From Gliomastix tumulicola (lineage: Eukaryota; Ascomycota; Sordariomycetes; Hypocreales; Bionectriaceae), in contig BCHX01000006.1 of assembly GCA_001599755.1 (NCBI GenBank), forward strand, positions 2,901,336 through 2,965,335: a DNA stretch of 64,000 nt, written 5' to 3'. The position numbers and the translations under genes are program-made. Of the stretch, positions 10,646 to 22,201 are shown piece by piece (within the stretch, counting starts at the first letter, position 1; every line of letters begins with the position of its first letter). The notes beneath the pieces are model-generated. The model was not told the origin of the DNA, made no database searches, and worked only from the letters and a program-made list of their open reading frames with translations.

Positions 10646-13600
10646 ATGGACCAGAGGCTCTTCTTCGGGGCCGGAAGCCCCCTTGTCCTCGCGCTCCAGC
10701 CGTCTTCCCACAATGCCTCCCGGACCATCGAGATGGGAGGCATCCCGCTGGGAAGCGGCACCTATCCGCCCACGACGACAGATCTGCGTCTCCTCGCCGC
10801 ACTGGCAGGCCTGTCCATCGCAAGCCTGCTCGGCGTGGTACTCCTACACGCGGGCGTGCTCGCCCGACTCAGCCCGCGGTGGCTGCGGCCATTTGCGGCC
10901 GAGAAGGAGGAGGACACGGCCCTGGGTGTCCTCGGCGGCGGACGGGCCGACGAAGCGTCGTTCCATGCACGCCGCCTGTCCAAGAGCTCCAGGACGCGCT
11001 GGACTGTGTGGACGCTGGTTCTCGGCCTCGTTGCAGTCGCAGGGCTGGTGTTCGCCATCGTACCTCTTGCCCTGGCTTCGCGGCGCCGGCTTCCCCTCCC
11101 CTGGGGCATCCTCGAGGTTGTCCCCTGGCTCTGCGCCGTGCTCGTCACGGCCATCGACCGGCCGGTGCGGGCGCATCGCATCCTGCTGTTCCAGTACGCG
11201 GCCATGATCCTCGCCGCTGCCGCGCTGTACTCGGCGCACTTCCTCAGCCACGCACTACGCTCCCCTATAGAGCCATTCCGCGCGGCGCGTGCTGCGCTGG
11301 CGATCCTCGCCGTCGCCGTGCTCACGACGCGCATGCCCATCCGCGACCCGTCCTGGGACGCGGGCGACATCGGCAACTCCGTCCGCCCGCCCTCGCACCT
11401 CCTCCGCAGCCCGGAGGACAACCTGACGCTGGCCCAGTTCTGGACCATGTCCTGGGTGAACCCGCTCGCGCGCGTGTGCCGGATCCGCGAGCTCGTCGTC
11501 GAGGACGTCTGGCAGCTCCCGCTCGACTACCAGCACGCGCGGCTGTACCTCGCCTTCCGCGACATCCGCGGGCGGCTGATCCCGCGCCTGCTCGAGGCCA
11601 ACGGGCTCGACCTCTGCGTCTCGGCGTCGCTCGCCGTCGTCGAGCGCGTCGCCGAGGTGTCCAACATCCGCCTCACCAGCAGGCTGTACGGCGCGCTCGA
11701 CAGGGCGCACAGCCAGCCTTCCGAGGCCGTCTTCTGGTGCGTCGTCATGCTGTGCGTCGACGCGCTGCGGCAGCTGGCCAAGACGACGGCCAACTGGTAC
11801 TCGCGCAAGGCGTACGAGCGGTCGCGCGGGGAGACCTTTATCGGGCTGTTCAGCAAGCTGCTGACGCGGGCCGTGCCTGGCTCCGATATGACGGAGAAGG
11901 GCCCGCCCGACGACGAAGATGATGTTCTTCCCCAATCTTCTTCGTCGAGCGGACGGACGGCCGGCATGTTCGGTCGTCTACTACGGGCCCGATGCAGGGG
12001 GAAACAGACGGCGAAACAGAGTGCCATCGAAAACCGCAACAGCGACGATGTCGCCGCAGCGGCGCCCCTTCTCAAGGACGCCAACACTCAAAGCCAGCAG
12101 CAGCAGCCGCAGCAGCAGCCCGCGTCCAACGCAAAGGTCGTCAACCTCGTCCGCGGCGACACGTACGAGATCTCGCAGCGCTTCTGGGACTTCCCCAAGC
12201 TCGTCTCGCAGCCGATCAAGGTCGTCTTCACCATGTACTACCTGGTCGACATCATGGGCTGGCCGTCGACCGTCGGCGTCGGCATCATGGTCTTCTTCCT
12301 GGCCGTCAACTCGCTGCTCGTCTCCCAGCAGGTGCGGCTCGAGCGCGCGCGCACGGCGCTCTCTGACCGGCGCGCCCAGGCCGTCGCGCACTTCGTCGAG
12401 GCGAGCCGGCCGCTCAAGCTCAACGGGTGGACGGCGTCGTGGAGCGCGCGCATCATGGCGTTCCGGGAGCGCGAGATGCGGAAGCGGCTGCACATCTCGT
12501 ACCTCACGGCGCTCATGGGCACGGCCAACGTGATCGGGGGTGCGCTGTACCCGCTGGCGAGCATCGTGCTGTACACGCTCGTGCTGGGGCGCGGCCTGCC
12601 GAACGAGGTCATCTGGCCGTCGCTGCAGCTGTTCGGACACCTCGAGACGAGCGTCAAGGAGGCGTTTGACCTTATCTCGGCCTACTGGAAGGCCACGATC
12701 CCCGTCGAGCGTGTCAACAGGTACATGGACGAGCCGGACCGGGACGACGACTCGGCCGACCCCAACACCAGAATCATCAGCTTCGACCACGCCTCGTTCT
12801 CGTGGCCCTCGACCTCGAAGCTGGTCCTCGAGGACCTCACCTTTGACTTCTCCGTAGGCCTGACCGTGGTCCGCGGCCACGTCGGCGCCGGCAAGTCGAG
12901 TCTGCTGCTCGCTGCCCTCAACGAGATGGAGATGCACGGGGGCCGGCTCATACGCCCGGACGAGCCCGTTGGCTACGCGCAGCAGCTGCCGTGGCTGCAG
13001 AACAGGACGATCCGAGAGAACATCGTCTTCCACCAGCACCTGGACCCGGCTCGCTACCGCCAGGTCCTCCACGCGTGCGCCCTGACTCCCGATCTGGCGG
13101 GGTTCCCCGACGGCGACCAGACGAAGCTGGAGGAGGGCGGCGTCGGCCTGTCGGGGGGCCAGAAGGCGAGAGTCGCCCTGGCGAGGGCGATCTACAGCCC
13201 CTGTCGGGTCCTCCTCCTCGACGATCCGCTCGCCGCACTGGATCACGACACGGCGAGCACCATCGTCCAGCGCTTCCTCGGCGGCCCGCTGGCCAAGGAC
13301 CGGACCATCGTCATGGTGACGCACCGCGACGACCTCGTCCTCCGGATCGCAGACCAGGTCATCGATGTCGTCGACGGCAAGGCGCACGTCGTCAGCCCGG
13401 AACAGATCAGACAGGAGCTGGAGCACCCGTATCACGGCGTCCCCGGCGGCGGTAGTGGCGCTTCGTCGGACACCGCGTACGAGGACGCGGCGCGGCACGA
13501 CGACCATGAAATCCATCAAGAAGACGACGACACGGCACCGGGGATCATCAGAGACCAGCCGGAGGAGGCCGGCGAGACGGGCGGCGTGTCCATGTCCGTC

Positions 13601-15433
13601 TTCACCAAGTACATGAAGGCGGGCGGCTGGTATCTCTGGGTCTGCCTGGCCGTCTTCTACTGCCTGACGCGCGTCTGCGACATCTCGCGGGCGAGTCTGC
13701 TCGAGGTAAGCATATGTACCCCCCGGGTGAACAAAGACACCGATCTCGCGCGCCCCCCCCAGTGATCGAAGCACTTATCCCCCCCCCTCCCCCCCCCTTC
13801 TTCAAGCGGCCGAGAATGCTGATCAATCCAGGCCTGGGGCAACTACACAGCCGGCGATAAGAGCGACGGCTTCCTCGGGCTCCCAGACCCGACAGAGCAC
13901 ACGAAGCCCTGGCTCCTGGTCCTCGGGGCGCTCTCCCTGGCGCAGGTCCTCACCTACGCGGCCGCGCAATTCCTCCTCGCCCACATCTGCGTCAACGCGG
14001 CCCGCGGCCTCTTCCAGATCGCTGTCGACCGCGTCAGCAGGGCCACGTTCCGCTACCACGACACGACGCCCACGGGCCAGCTCAAGAACCGGCTCATCGC
14101 CGACTTCGGCATGGTCGACGGCGGCATCCTCGCGCCCCTCGAGTCCTTCGTCTACAGCCTGATCGCACTGAGCCTGAGCCTGCTGGCCATCACGGCGCGC
14201 CAGCCCACGCTCCTCGCGTTTCTGGGCGTCGCCGCGGTGCTCTTCGTGTACTTCTTCCGGCTGTACGTGCCCGTGTCGCGGTGCCTGCGGCGGATGGAGA
14301 TGCGCTTCCTCACGCCCATCATCAGCAACATCGGGCACATGCAGGACGGGCTGGTGACGATCCGCGCGCTCCGGGCCGAGGGCCGCTTCCAGGACCGGCA
14401 CCTGGACGCGGTGGACGACTTCCAGAAGCAGGACCACTTCTTCTGGAGCATGTCCTTCTGGCTCGACTTCCGGCTGAGCATCTCGTCGGCGACGCTGCGC
14501 GCGGCCCTGATCCTCTTCATGATCTGGCGCGGGATGGCCGCCAGCGCGATTGGGTTCGTCCTCACGCAGTCCACCATCGCCATGGCGGCCGTGCAGCAGC
14601 TGTGCGAGAAGTTCGCGCAGCTGCAGCTCGACGCCGTCTCGCTCGAGCGCGTGGAGATGCTCCGGCGGATCCCCGAGGAGCCGACGGGCGAGAGCGAACC
14701 GCCGCCGGCGGGATGGCCCGGCCCCGGGGATGCCGTGACGTTCCGCGACGTGTCCTTCCGGTACGCGGACGGCCTCCCCTCGGTGCTCGACAGGGTCTCC
14801 TTCGACATCCCCGGCGGCTCGACGTGCGCCGTGCTCGGCCGGACGGGCTCGGGGAAGTCGACCGTCGCCAACGTGCTGCTCGTCACCGCCACGGCCGCCG
14901 CGGGCCAGGTCAAGATCGGCGACGTCGACCTCTCGGCCGTGAACCGCACAGCCCTGCGCAACCGCATCACCTTCGTCCAGCAGGATCCCACCCTGTTCCC
15001 GGGGACGCTCCGCGACAACATGGACCCCAGCGGGCGCTTCTCCGACGCGGCGTGCCGCAACGCCATCCACCGCGTGCTGGGCCCGCGCTGGGACCTCGAC
15101 TCGCAGATCGACGCCGGCGGCAAGAACCTGAGCCAGGGCCAGCGGCAGCTCGTGAGTATCGGCCGCGCCGTCCTGCGCCGCAGCGGGCTCGTCATCCTCG
15201 ACGAGGCCACCGCGTCCATCGACCGGGCCACCGCCGCCAAGGTGCAGAAGATCCTGAGGGAGGAGCTGGCGGAGAGCACCGTTATAACCATTGCCCACCG
15301 GCTCGAGGCCGTTGCTGACGCCAACTGGTGTCTGCGCCTGGATCAGGGGCGGGTGGTGGAGTGTGGGCCGGCCAACGGGTTCACAGTCTCGGGCGTCTCG
15401 GGTGACGATGAGACGGAGACGGGGGAGGAGTGA
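10646..15433 (+). CDS. ABCC (MRP-type) multidrug/conjugate ABC transporter
   Basis: Exons 10646-13705 and 13832-15433 encode 1553 aa, the usual full ABCC size. The N-terminal TMD0 has about five helices before residue 240. The linker LAQFWTMSWVNPLARVCR opens TMD1, which carries a polar insert with Ser and Gln runs (about 415-500). NBD1 has Walker A GHVGAGKSS (about 745), signature LSGGQ (about 834) and Walker B LLLDDP with Asp where the catalytic Glu normally sits, as is usual in ABCC proteins. NBD2 is complete: GRTGSGKST (about 1355), NLSQGQ (about 1451), VILDEATASID (about 1471). It probably exports drugs or conjugates at the plasma or vacuolar membrane. The 126-nt intron carries long C runs (13755-13798). 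Confidence 0.92.
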
Positions 15434-16727
15434 TGGTTGCACATTCCTTGGGACTGTTACACGGCGGACGAGTCTTGGGTACTCTGCTGGATGCCTGTCT
15501 GTTGGATTTGATCTGGATATACGTGGCGAGCACTGAGAGACACCTTCAGGAACATTTAGCTGAGATATGTTCCTCACATTAGATGAACATGATATGGCTT
15601 CATATATGACCAGTTTGAAGCAGATAGATTTGGGTTCTATACAAGAAATAGAGAGTTACTTTGATATTGCTTCTTACACATCATCTGCTCGCATGTTGCC
15701 AAGCCTCCTCTCTACTTCTCCTACACAGTTCGGCATGACTGCTGCAGGGCACGGTCTAGTACCACCTATTGATACTGCAGTCGGGCGTGACAGTACTGAA
15801 GACGGCCCGAATAAGACGGCGACCGAGGTTCCGTCTGACGTTCTACAGCCCCGTGAATGCCCGAGAAGGATGGCACGGATAACAGAAAACCTCGTATTCA
15901 GGCTTCGAGGGTCAAGTTGCGAAGCCGTGTCGCCCGACAACCTCCCTTCGTGACCATGTCTCGGCGTAATAGCCTCATGCGTTGTTTTGTTTCATCGGGT
16001 CACACATAATTTTCGTAATCTAATACTCTCAAATATGCCGAGATACAGGAAGCAAATTTCATAGCGTCACATATGTAGTGCATAAGCCTTAGTCAGGCTT
16101 CGTCCTACTGCCTTGATGAACTTGGGCTCGCATTAGACTTGTAAAGACTTTCTGCTACTGATTAATCGCAGCCGTTAGATCTACAACTAGCAGTAATGAA
16201 TGCATGTACGTAACGTCCACCTAATTACCTCACTTTGTAATGCTTCCTGTACGCGCCATCATCCGTGCGTCCTGTTCGATCCCCGGATCCCTCGCCTTAG
16301 TGATCATGACTGTAGGCCCTGGAATTTTGAAGGAGAAAGAGAAGAACGATCACTGGCCTTTTGTACTTGTCTGTCTCATTTTGAGAGGCTCTTAATGGCC
16401 TTATGTCATGAACAAAGGAAATGGGATGTGAGCCGGATCGTCCTGCCTCAGCCACGCGATAATCAGGCTTACCGCCTTCCTCCATAATCGGATGCAGGTC
16501 GACTGAGGTCGTGAATCAGAGACATGGAGGCAAGAGCAGTCATGAATCATGCCTGGAATAATCGTTATAGAGCAAACGATGCCTTCAAGTCCAGCTTTGA
16601 CATTCAAGAAAGCAAGCAGGCGTTCAGATACCTCTCATAACCATCAAACAAATCATAGCCTCACAGAGCAGCCGCTCCGACTACCACTCACTTAAAACAC
16701 CCTAAACCGTTGCATCGACGAAAAAAT
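15434..16727. other. Intergenic region, no secure gene
   Basis: This stretch is of lower GC content than the flanking genes. A 128-codon open frame at 15567-15953 (+) has no recognisable domain, and its first half is AT-rich. I do not call it a gene. I see no RNA feature. Confidence 0.45.
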
Positions 16728-17039
16728 ATGCCTTCCCAGGACACAGCCTCGGCCTGCAAGGGCCTCATCGAAAAGACCCTCCCCTTCCTCTACCGGCCAC
16801 CACACGCGACCCGGGAGGTCAAGTTCGGCGAGACGACCAGGATCTGCAGCTCCGAGATCTGGGGCGTCGCACTCGACGCACGCAAGCAGCAGCCGGGCGA
16901 GCAGGAGGTCGACCTTGCGAACCAGGAGCTCGCCGGCTTCCTGATGGAGCTCGCGGGGAAGGGTCTGATGGAGGGCGACGGTGCGATGGAGATGACGGAT
17001 GTGTGTGACGGGGTAATCTACTCCTTTTCAAAGATGTGA
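16728..17039 (+). CDS. Small hypothetical protein, 103 aa
   Basis: A single uninterrupted frame with start context AAAAAATATGCC. The product is mixed alpha/beta in character (EVKFGETTRICSSEIWGVAL, then EVDLANQELAGFLMELAGKG) and lacks a signal peptide or membrane segment. Its GC-rich third positions resemble those of neighbouring genes, which favours real coding. No family is recognised. It could be one exon of a slightly longer gene. Confidence 0.45.
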   Translation: MPSQDTASACKGLIEKTLPFLYRPPHATREVKFGETTRICSSEIWGVALDARKQQPGEQEVDLANQELAGFLMELAGKGLMEGDGAMEMTDVCDGVIYSFSKM

Positions 17040-17386
17040 GAGGTTGTTACATGGGGAGGATGCCGAGGCGCAGGGAGGTGCATCTTGACGCGAACTGAAT
17101 GGGGATCAGACGCAGACGATTTGGGAATGCAGTTCATTTCGATGCTCTGATGTAAGCGTTCCTCGATGCTGGAGTAAAAGCCTCGGCTCATTCGATCTGC
17201 CACTGGGAGAGAGTGCGGGGAAGTTCCCCAGGGGGCAGCTTACAGGGGAGAACACCAGCTATATCTAGCGTCATGTCATACCACTCTCCCTGACTTCCTG
17301 CTTCATGACCTCAATTCGTCTACTTTGTGCGTCAATAATTCGTCCACTCGCCTCAACTTCCCAATCGGAATCCATCATAGCCAGTC
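17040..17386. other. Intergenic region, no gene seen
   Basis: Contains the 3' flank of the small gene and the upstream region of the acyl-CoA dehydrogenase. No clear element was recognised. Confidence 0.5.
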
Positions 17387-18969
17387 ATGTCAGACGCCGG
17401 ACCACCTGTACCGCTCTCCGAGCCTCCCTGGCTCAACGGCCTGCCCTCGCCGTACTACGACGACTCCCACCGCCGTCTGCAGCGGGAGAGCCGGGACTTC
17501 ATCACCAAGAACCTGAGCCAGTATGCCGTGGAATGGGAGACGTCCGAGGAGGTCCCCGACGATCTCTTTGCCACCTTTGCACAGGGCAACTTCATCCTCC
17601 CTGCCCTGCCCGCGCCATTGCCGGTCGAGTGGTTGAAGAGGCTCGGTGTCACGCACATGCCGGGGAATGTCCCCGTCGAGGAGTGGACGTACATGCACGG
17701 TATGATCTACGCGGATGAGGTATGCAAGCCCGTCTGGAGATGCGATATTGGGCCTGGAGCTGACTACTGCTAGATGAGCCGTGCCGGGCTCGCCGGTCCG
17801 CCTGGCGCCGTGACTACAGGCATGGCCTTTGGCGTCCCGCCCATCCTGAAGTACGGCAGCCGTCAGCTGCAGGAGAGGTTTCTCCCGGATCTCCTCCTGG
17901 GTAAGAAGAGGACCTGCATTGCCATCACCGAGCCAGAGTACGCACCCCCGGCCCCTCCATAATTACCCGCCATTCTAACCGTATGCACAGCGCTGGATCC
18001 GACGTCGCGAACATCACGACCAAGGCCGACCTCAGCCCCGACGGGAAGCACTTCATCGTCAACGGAGCCAAGAAATGGATCACCAACGGCATGATGGCCG
18101 ACATAGCCACCATGGCCGTCCGCACCGGTCCCGAGGGATCCGGCGCCAAGGGCATCTCGCTCCTCGTCGTGCCGCTCAAGGACTATCCTGGTGTCTCCCG
18201 CCGTCGGCTCAAGGTTGCGGGACAGATCGTCGCGGGCACGTCCTTCATCGAACTCGACGATGTGAAGGTGCCCCGGGAGAACCTCATCGGTGAGGAGGGA
18301 CATGGGATGAAGTACATCATGACCAACTTCAACCATGAGCGCATGTTCATCTCGATTGGCGTGACGAGGCAGTCGAGAGTGGCGCTGAGCTCGGCTTTTG
18401 CGTACTGCTTGAAGCGCGAGGCGTTTGGCAAGGTAAGGCTCATATGGCCCTCTATCTACTAGGAGAGCACGTTGAAGCTGACCACGTTGCTGCCGTAGAC
18501 ACTGATGGACCAGCCCGTCGTCCGTCACCGACTGGCCAAATGCGCGGCTATGCTCGAGGCCCAGTCGGCATGGATCGAGCAGTTTGCCTACCAGCTCTCA
18601 CACCTCTCTAAAGACGAGGGAGACAAGGAGCTGGGAGGACTCACGGCCCTGTGCAAGGCCAATGCTGGCATCGTCATGGACGAGTGCGCCAGATGTGCTG
18701 TGCTGCTCTTCGGAGGCAACGGCTTCACGAGGACAGGACAGGGCATGATTGCAGAAAGTGAGTTCCCCCATACTATCATCGCACTCATGGACATAGAGGT
18801 GTGCTTGGTCGGCGCTGACAATGTCTACCTTGCAGAGATCTACCGTGAGGTTCCAGGTATCCGTATTCCGGGAGGAAGCGAGGACGTGCTTCTGGATCTT
18901 GCCATCCGCCAACTCGTCAAGAGGTTCAACGATAAGACGAGAGAACTCAAGATACAGGGACGCCTTTGA
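17387..18969 (+). CDS. Acyl-CoA dehydrogenase
   Basis: Five exons, 17387-17719, 17774-17937, 17991-18432, 18499-18757 and 18836-18969, encode 443 aa. All introns are 53-78 nt and keep frame. Motifs appear in family order: an N-terminal helical domain (DDLFATFAQGNFILPAL), AITEPDAGSDVAN (FAD/acyl-CoA pocket, rebuilt by splicing intron 2), KKWITNGMMADIATMAVRTG (beta domain), FGKTLMDQPVVRHRLA, and a C-terminal helical domain with LLFGGNGFTRTGQGMIAEKIYREV (rebuilt by splicing intron 4). The protein should oxidise an acyl-CoA thioester using FAD. It lacks an obvious mitochondrial presequence. The end IQGRL is not a strong peroxisomal signal, so location and substrate are open. Confidence 0.9.
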
Positions 18970-19387
18970 ACGGACAGATAATAGCAATCTATCGGCGGAA
19001 AGCTGGAATCTAGTCACAAAAAGGGTCAATTTCTTTAGACGACGATTAGTGTTTTTGTTGAACGTTTACATTTGCTTCGTAATCGAGAATGTGGTGTTGT
19101 GCTATTCGGGTTCAGCACTCGCCTAAAATAGACTCGCTTCATCTGCTATTCTTCATCAGCATAGAAGCCGATCACGCTGATGGGGGAACGATCGCATGGT
19201 AGAAGAGGTCTAAAAGTTAACGAGAATTCTTACTTTGTGTCAGAAAGCAATGACGTTTTGCGGGAAAATTTCACGGATCTTCTGTGTTTCGTGCGTGACT
19301 GAAAAAACTAAAGCTATCGACTAGTACAACGTTGGTGATCGATCGGATTGAGATATGCGTCTAGCGACTAGCAAAAGGAGGCCATGT
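18970..19387. other. Convergent intergenic region
   Basis: The 3' ends of the acyl-CoA dehydrogenase (+) and HET gene (-) meet here. It is AT-richer than the genes. Nothing else is seen. Confidence 0.5.
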
Positions 19388-21298
19388 TTATCGGAAGCTA
19401 AGAATCTCCGCCTCGACTTGCCCGTTCCGCCACGCCTCTATAGCCTCACCACCCATAAGGCCTTCAATATATGACTCGCCAACCAACGACAGGTAAGCTC
19501 CATCCTTCCTCAAGCAGTACGGCACCCCGCCGCCCGGAATGACGGAAATATGATCCCCTTCTTTCGTGTTAGAAGGCCCAAGACCCATCATTCTATCAGA
19601 TGTAATGATAAAGGCCCTATCGAAGCAGTAATTGCGGGCTAATGAGGCATAACGAGCGGGTGTGCCTTGTGCTGAAAGCTTGCGGATTTGCTGCACGAAA
19701 TCTTTGTCCGCACTGCGTGTGACGCACAGAGACATTAAGGAAGTATTGGTAGAGAGAATTCCGTAGAGATAGGCCAGGCCATCTTGAAAGCATTGACTCC
19801 ACCTACTCCCTCGTAGGCGGTGTTGATCGGCCGTGGTGACCCTGATGAAATACTCCAGCCAGGTCGTGGTGTTGTCCCCCGTCAAAAGTGAAGTAGATGC
19901 GCTCATGGCCTTTGCAATCCGCGCCGCAAAGTCGGCTTCGGCCTCCTCCTCATCTCTCCAAGGATATCTCGTGAAGAGGGGAACAACAGTCTCAACTTTA
20001 CTGATTAACAGACCCCGGACTGAAAATATAAAATCGTCCACCGTCTCCTCCATCTCGAGAGCCAAACCAGCCGAGGCCACGTAGTGCGCAGGAAAGCTGA
20101 GCCTTGCTGGCTTGGACACATCGGAGTACTCCAGCCAGGAGAGGCTGGTTGTGATACCCTCGTCGAAAACCCGGAAATCGCTCCAATCTGTGGACCAGGA
20201 AGGCAGGTCGATGTCATGTCGTCTATGCAGGCGCGTGATACTGCCCTCCAGTCCCCGTGCACGGGTCAACATGGCCAGCGACCCCCTTTGCCTCATCAAG
20301 AGCAGAGCCACCTTTCGGTACAGTGATGATGTGTCCAGATTATAGTCCGGCCTCAGCTCATCGAAGAGGGCAGAGCCCTCTTGACATTCGGCCGCTAGCC
20401 CAAGAAGCCCATAGACCTTATCCCTCTGATCTGAACAGCGGAACTTGACCTGCGTGATTGACATGAGGGCGTCCAGCGGCCAGGGCTTCTCTGCTCGGCG
20501 AAGATTTGTCATGGTATCGACATTCCTCAGCTGCTCAGGGATTTGCTCGAGTCGCATATAGCCACGTCCTCGCAGCCATGAAACGGCCCACCCGAACCGG
20601 CCCCAGCTGTAAATCGATTTGTTGCCGAGCAGGATTATCGGCTCCTGACGTGATAGTGCGACTTCTTGGACAACCCAGAGTCGAGAAAACCACTCATTCG
20701 CCATCAAGCGCCTCAGATGCATCCAGAGAGGGTCATCCCACGGTGGCAACCCGGAGGCAATGTGCGAGCTTTCTTCGTATATACTCGGGAGAATATCGCG
20801 AGGCACCACGGCATCGGGATAACTTGATCTAAAGGACTCAAAGATCTGATCAATGAGCTTCCAGGCCAACCAAGTTGAAGTGGTGTCGGGTCCAAGCCAG
20901 ATGAGCGTCCTGATGGACTTTTTGTAGATCTCCCCCATCATTGCCACCTGCTGTGAACGCTCAGAGTCGTCCTTCTGGTTGATGCAGATGGAGTCTATCC
21001 AGATATACTCAACAGGTGGTGTGATTTCGGCATTAGTAGTGCTAAACAGATGTTGTAGCCTCCGGATGCCTGCGGAAAGGTTCGAGGTCACGGCTACCGG
21101 CAGGCCGTTGATGTGGAGGACAGTATCCTCCCTTTGGCTTCCCCAGCAGTGACTGAGGGCGTAGTAGGGAGGCGTCTGGCATAGTTCTACTACTTGCAGC
21201 TTTCCGACCCTGGGTGTTCCTAGGTGAGGGTCCAGGTGTAGGAGGCGAATTTGAGTGCTCGACGTCGGCTTATAAAGACTGTTCATACTGTCGGGCAT
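19388..21298 (-). CDS. HET-domain (heterokaryon incompatibility) protein
   Basis: A single-exon gene of 636 aa. The three HET blocks are clear: YYALSHCWGS (45-54), EYIWIDSICINQKDDSERS (97-115) followed by MGEIYKKSIRTLIWLG, and WFSRLWVVQEV (203-213). The C-terminus carries the usual tail seen in many HET proteins (VPYCLRKDG..LVGESYIEGLMGGEA). HET domains are TIR-like death effectors that act in fungal allorecognition and programmed cell death. No signal peptide or membrane segment is evident, so it is presumably cytosolic. It sits head-to-head, 0.9 kb apart, with an NLR-type gene, the kind of partner that often controls such effectors. Partnership is inferred from position only. Confidence 0.9.
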   Translation of the reverse strand: MPDSMNSLYKPTSSTQIRLLHLDPHLGTPRVGKLQVVELCQTPPYYALSHCWGSQREDTVLHINGLPVAVTSNLSAGIRRLQHLFSTTNAEITPPVEYIWIDSICINQKDDSERSQQVAMMGEIYKKSIRTLIWLGPDTTSTWLAWKLIDQIFESFRSSYPDAVVPRDILPSIYEESSHIASGLPPWDDPLWMHLRRLMANEWFSRLWVVQEVALSRQEPIILLGNKSIYSWGRFGWAVSWLRGRGYMRLEQIPEQLRNVDTMTNLRRAEKPWPLDALMSITQVKFRCSDQRDKVYGLLGLAAECQEGSALFDELRPDYNLDTSSLYRKVALLLMRQRGSLAMLTRARGLEGSITRLHRRHDIDLPSWSTDWSDFRVFDEGITTSLSWLEYSDVSKPARLSFPAHYVASAGLALEMEETVDDFIFSVRGLLISKVETVVPLFTRYPWRDEEEAEADFAARIAKAMSASTSLLTGDNTTTWLEYFIRVTTADQHRLRGSRWSQCFQDGLAYLYGILSTNTSLMSLCVTRSADKDFVQQIRKLSAQGTPARYASLARNYCFDRAFIITSDRMMGLGPSNTKEGDHISVIPGGGVPYCLRKDGAYLSLVGESYIEGLMGGEAIEAWRNGQVEAEILSFR

Positions 21299-22201
21299 GA
21301 CTTCACAATTACTTCCAAAAAATATGATGGTTTTCGGAGTTTACTCGACTCTGATGTGGTTGGCGGTGGGAAAATGATGCAGGAACGAAGACATAGCTTC
21401 TGGGACGTCAAGCCGTTGGCTTGAATGACCCTAAGGCAAATAGTGATCACCTGTTAGTGAAAAACTGCCTTCGTAGGCTGATCGTGAGGAGAACATCGGA
21501 GAATGGCTCCTACCGCCCTCCCACGGTGCAGGGGGCTTAGTCGGTCGTAGAAGGAAGGGGGCAGCCTCCTTTTTTTAGACCGTACCACTCCACACGCATT
21601 GCATTTTAGGCGCAAGTAGCAAGGCGGTTCCTCGTGACGAATGAGGGCGTTTAATTACGGATCAACCACCTGGTTCGGTGTCGCCTTAACACCAATCATC
21701 GCACGAGGCCGAGCCTTGTTTTGTACACCTCCGGGTTGTTCTGGGTTTTAGCGCCGAGCTGCAAGTGCAGAAGGTCGTAAGCCGTCCGGTCGTAAGCCGT
21801 CCGGCCAAGCGCTAGACGACGGCGCGCGTGGGTAGTTGGGAGCACTTAAAGCTGGGTCTATCACACCCCTTCGTGAGAGTGAGGCGACCTGGTATGCTAA
21901 GCGCCCTGACTTTGGATGCCTCGTCTCACTTCGCCCCTTGAAGGATTTACAGCGGGTCTACCCTCACACGTGTACGATGGCTATTCGTAGCCAGAGCTTG
22001 CCTTTGTAACAATCAACCTGAGGCTAATCCAACGCATGAGGCCACGGCACAACCCAGCGCCTGTATATATTCTACCTAATTCCCTTCAGTCTAGAGCCTG
22101 CTTGACTTTCAAACCACAACAACAGAGCGAACTTCCCCAAGCCCATACCCTTTGGCCCTTTTTTTTTTTTCTTTTTTTCTTTCCCTCGCACCTCAAACGA
22201 C
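21299..22201. other. Shared upstream region between the HET and NLR genes
   Basis: No gene is seen. A perfect 15-bp tandem duplication (GGTCGTAAGCCGTCC at 21773 and 21788) lies in the middle. A TATATA string occurs at 22064-22069, and a long T/C tract (22160-22188) lies just before the NLR start, as is common in fungal 5' leaders. Confidence 0.5.
21773..21802. repeat. Perfect 15-bp tandem duplication
   Basis: Two adjacent copies of GGTCGTAAGCCGTCC in the HET/NLR intergenic region. Function unknown. Confidence 0.8.

Noticed and set aside
11981..15577. Minus-strand frames of 597 and 584 codons opposite the ABC transporter
   Set aside because: They are antisense shadows of a gene with clear NBD motifs; their composition (Asp/Val/Arg/His-rich, no hydrophobic segments) is that of complementary reading of GC-rich codons.
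15567..15953. 128-codon frame as a possible gene
   Set aside because: No family, no splice partner, and an AT-rich first half unlike neighbouring coding sequence.
16240..16300. GTTCGATCCC resembling a tRNA T-loop
   Set aside because: The flanking bases do not form a T-stem and no acceptor or anticodon arms could be folded.
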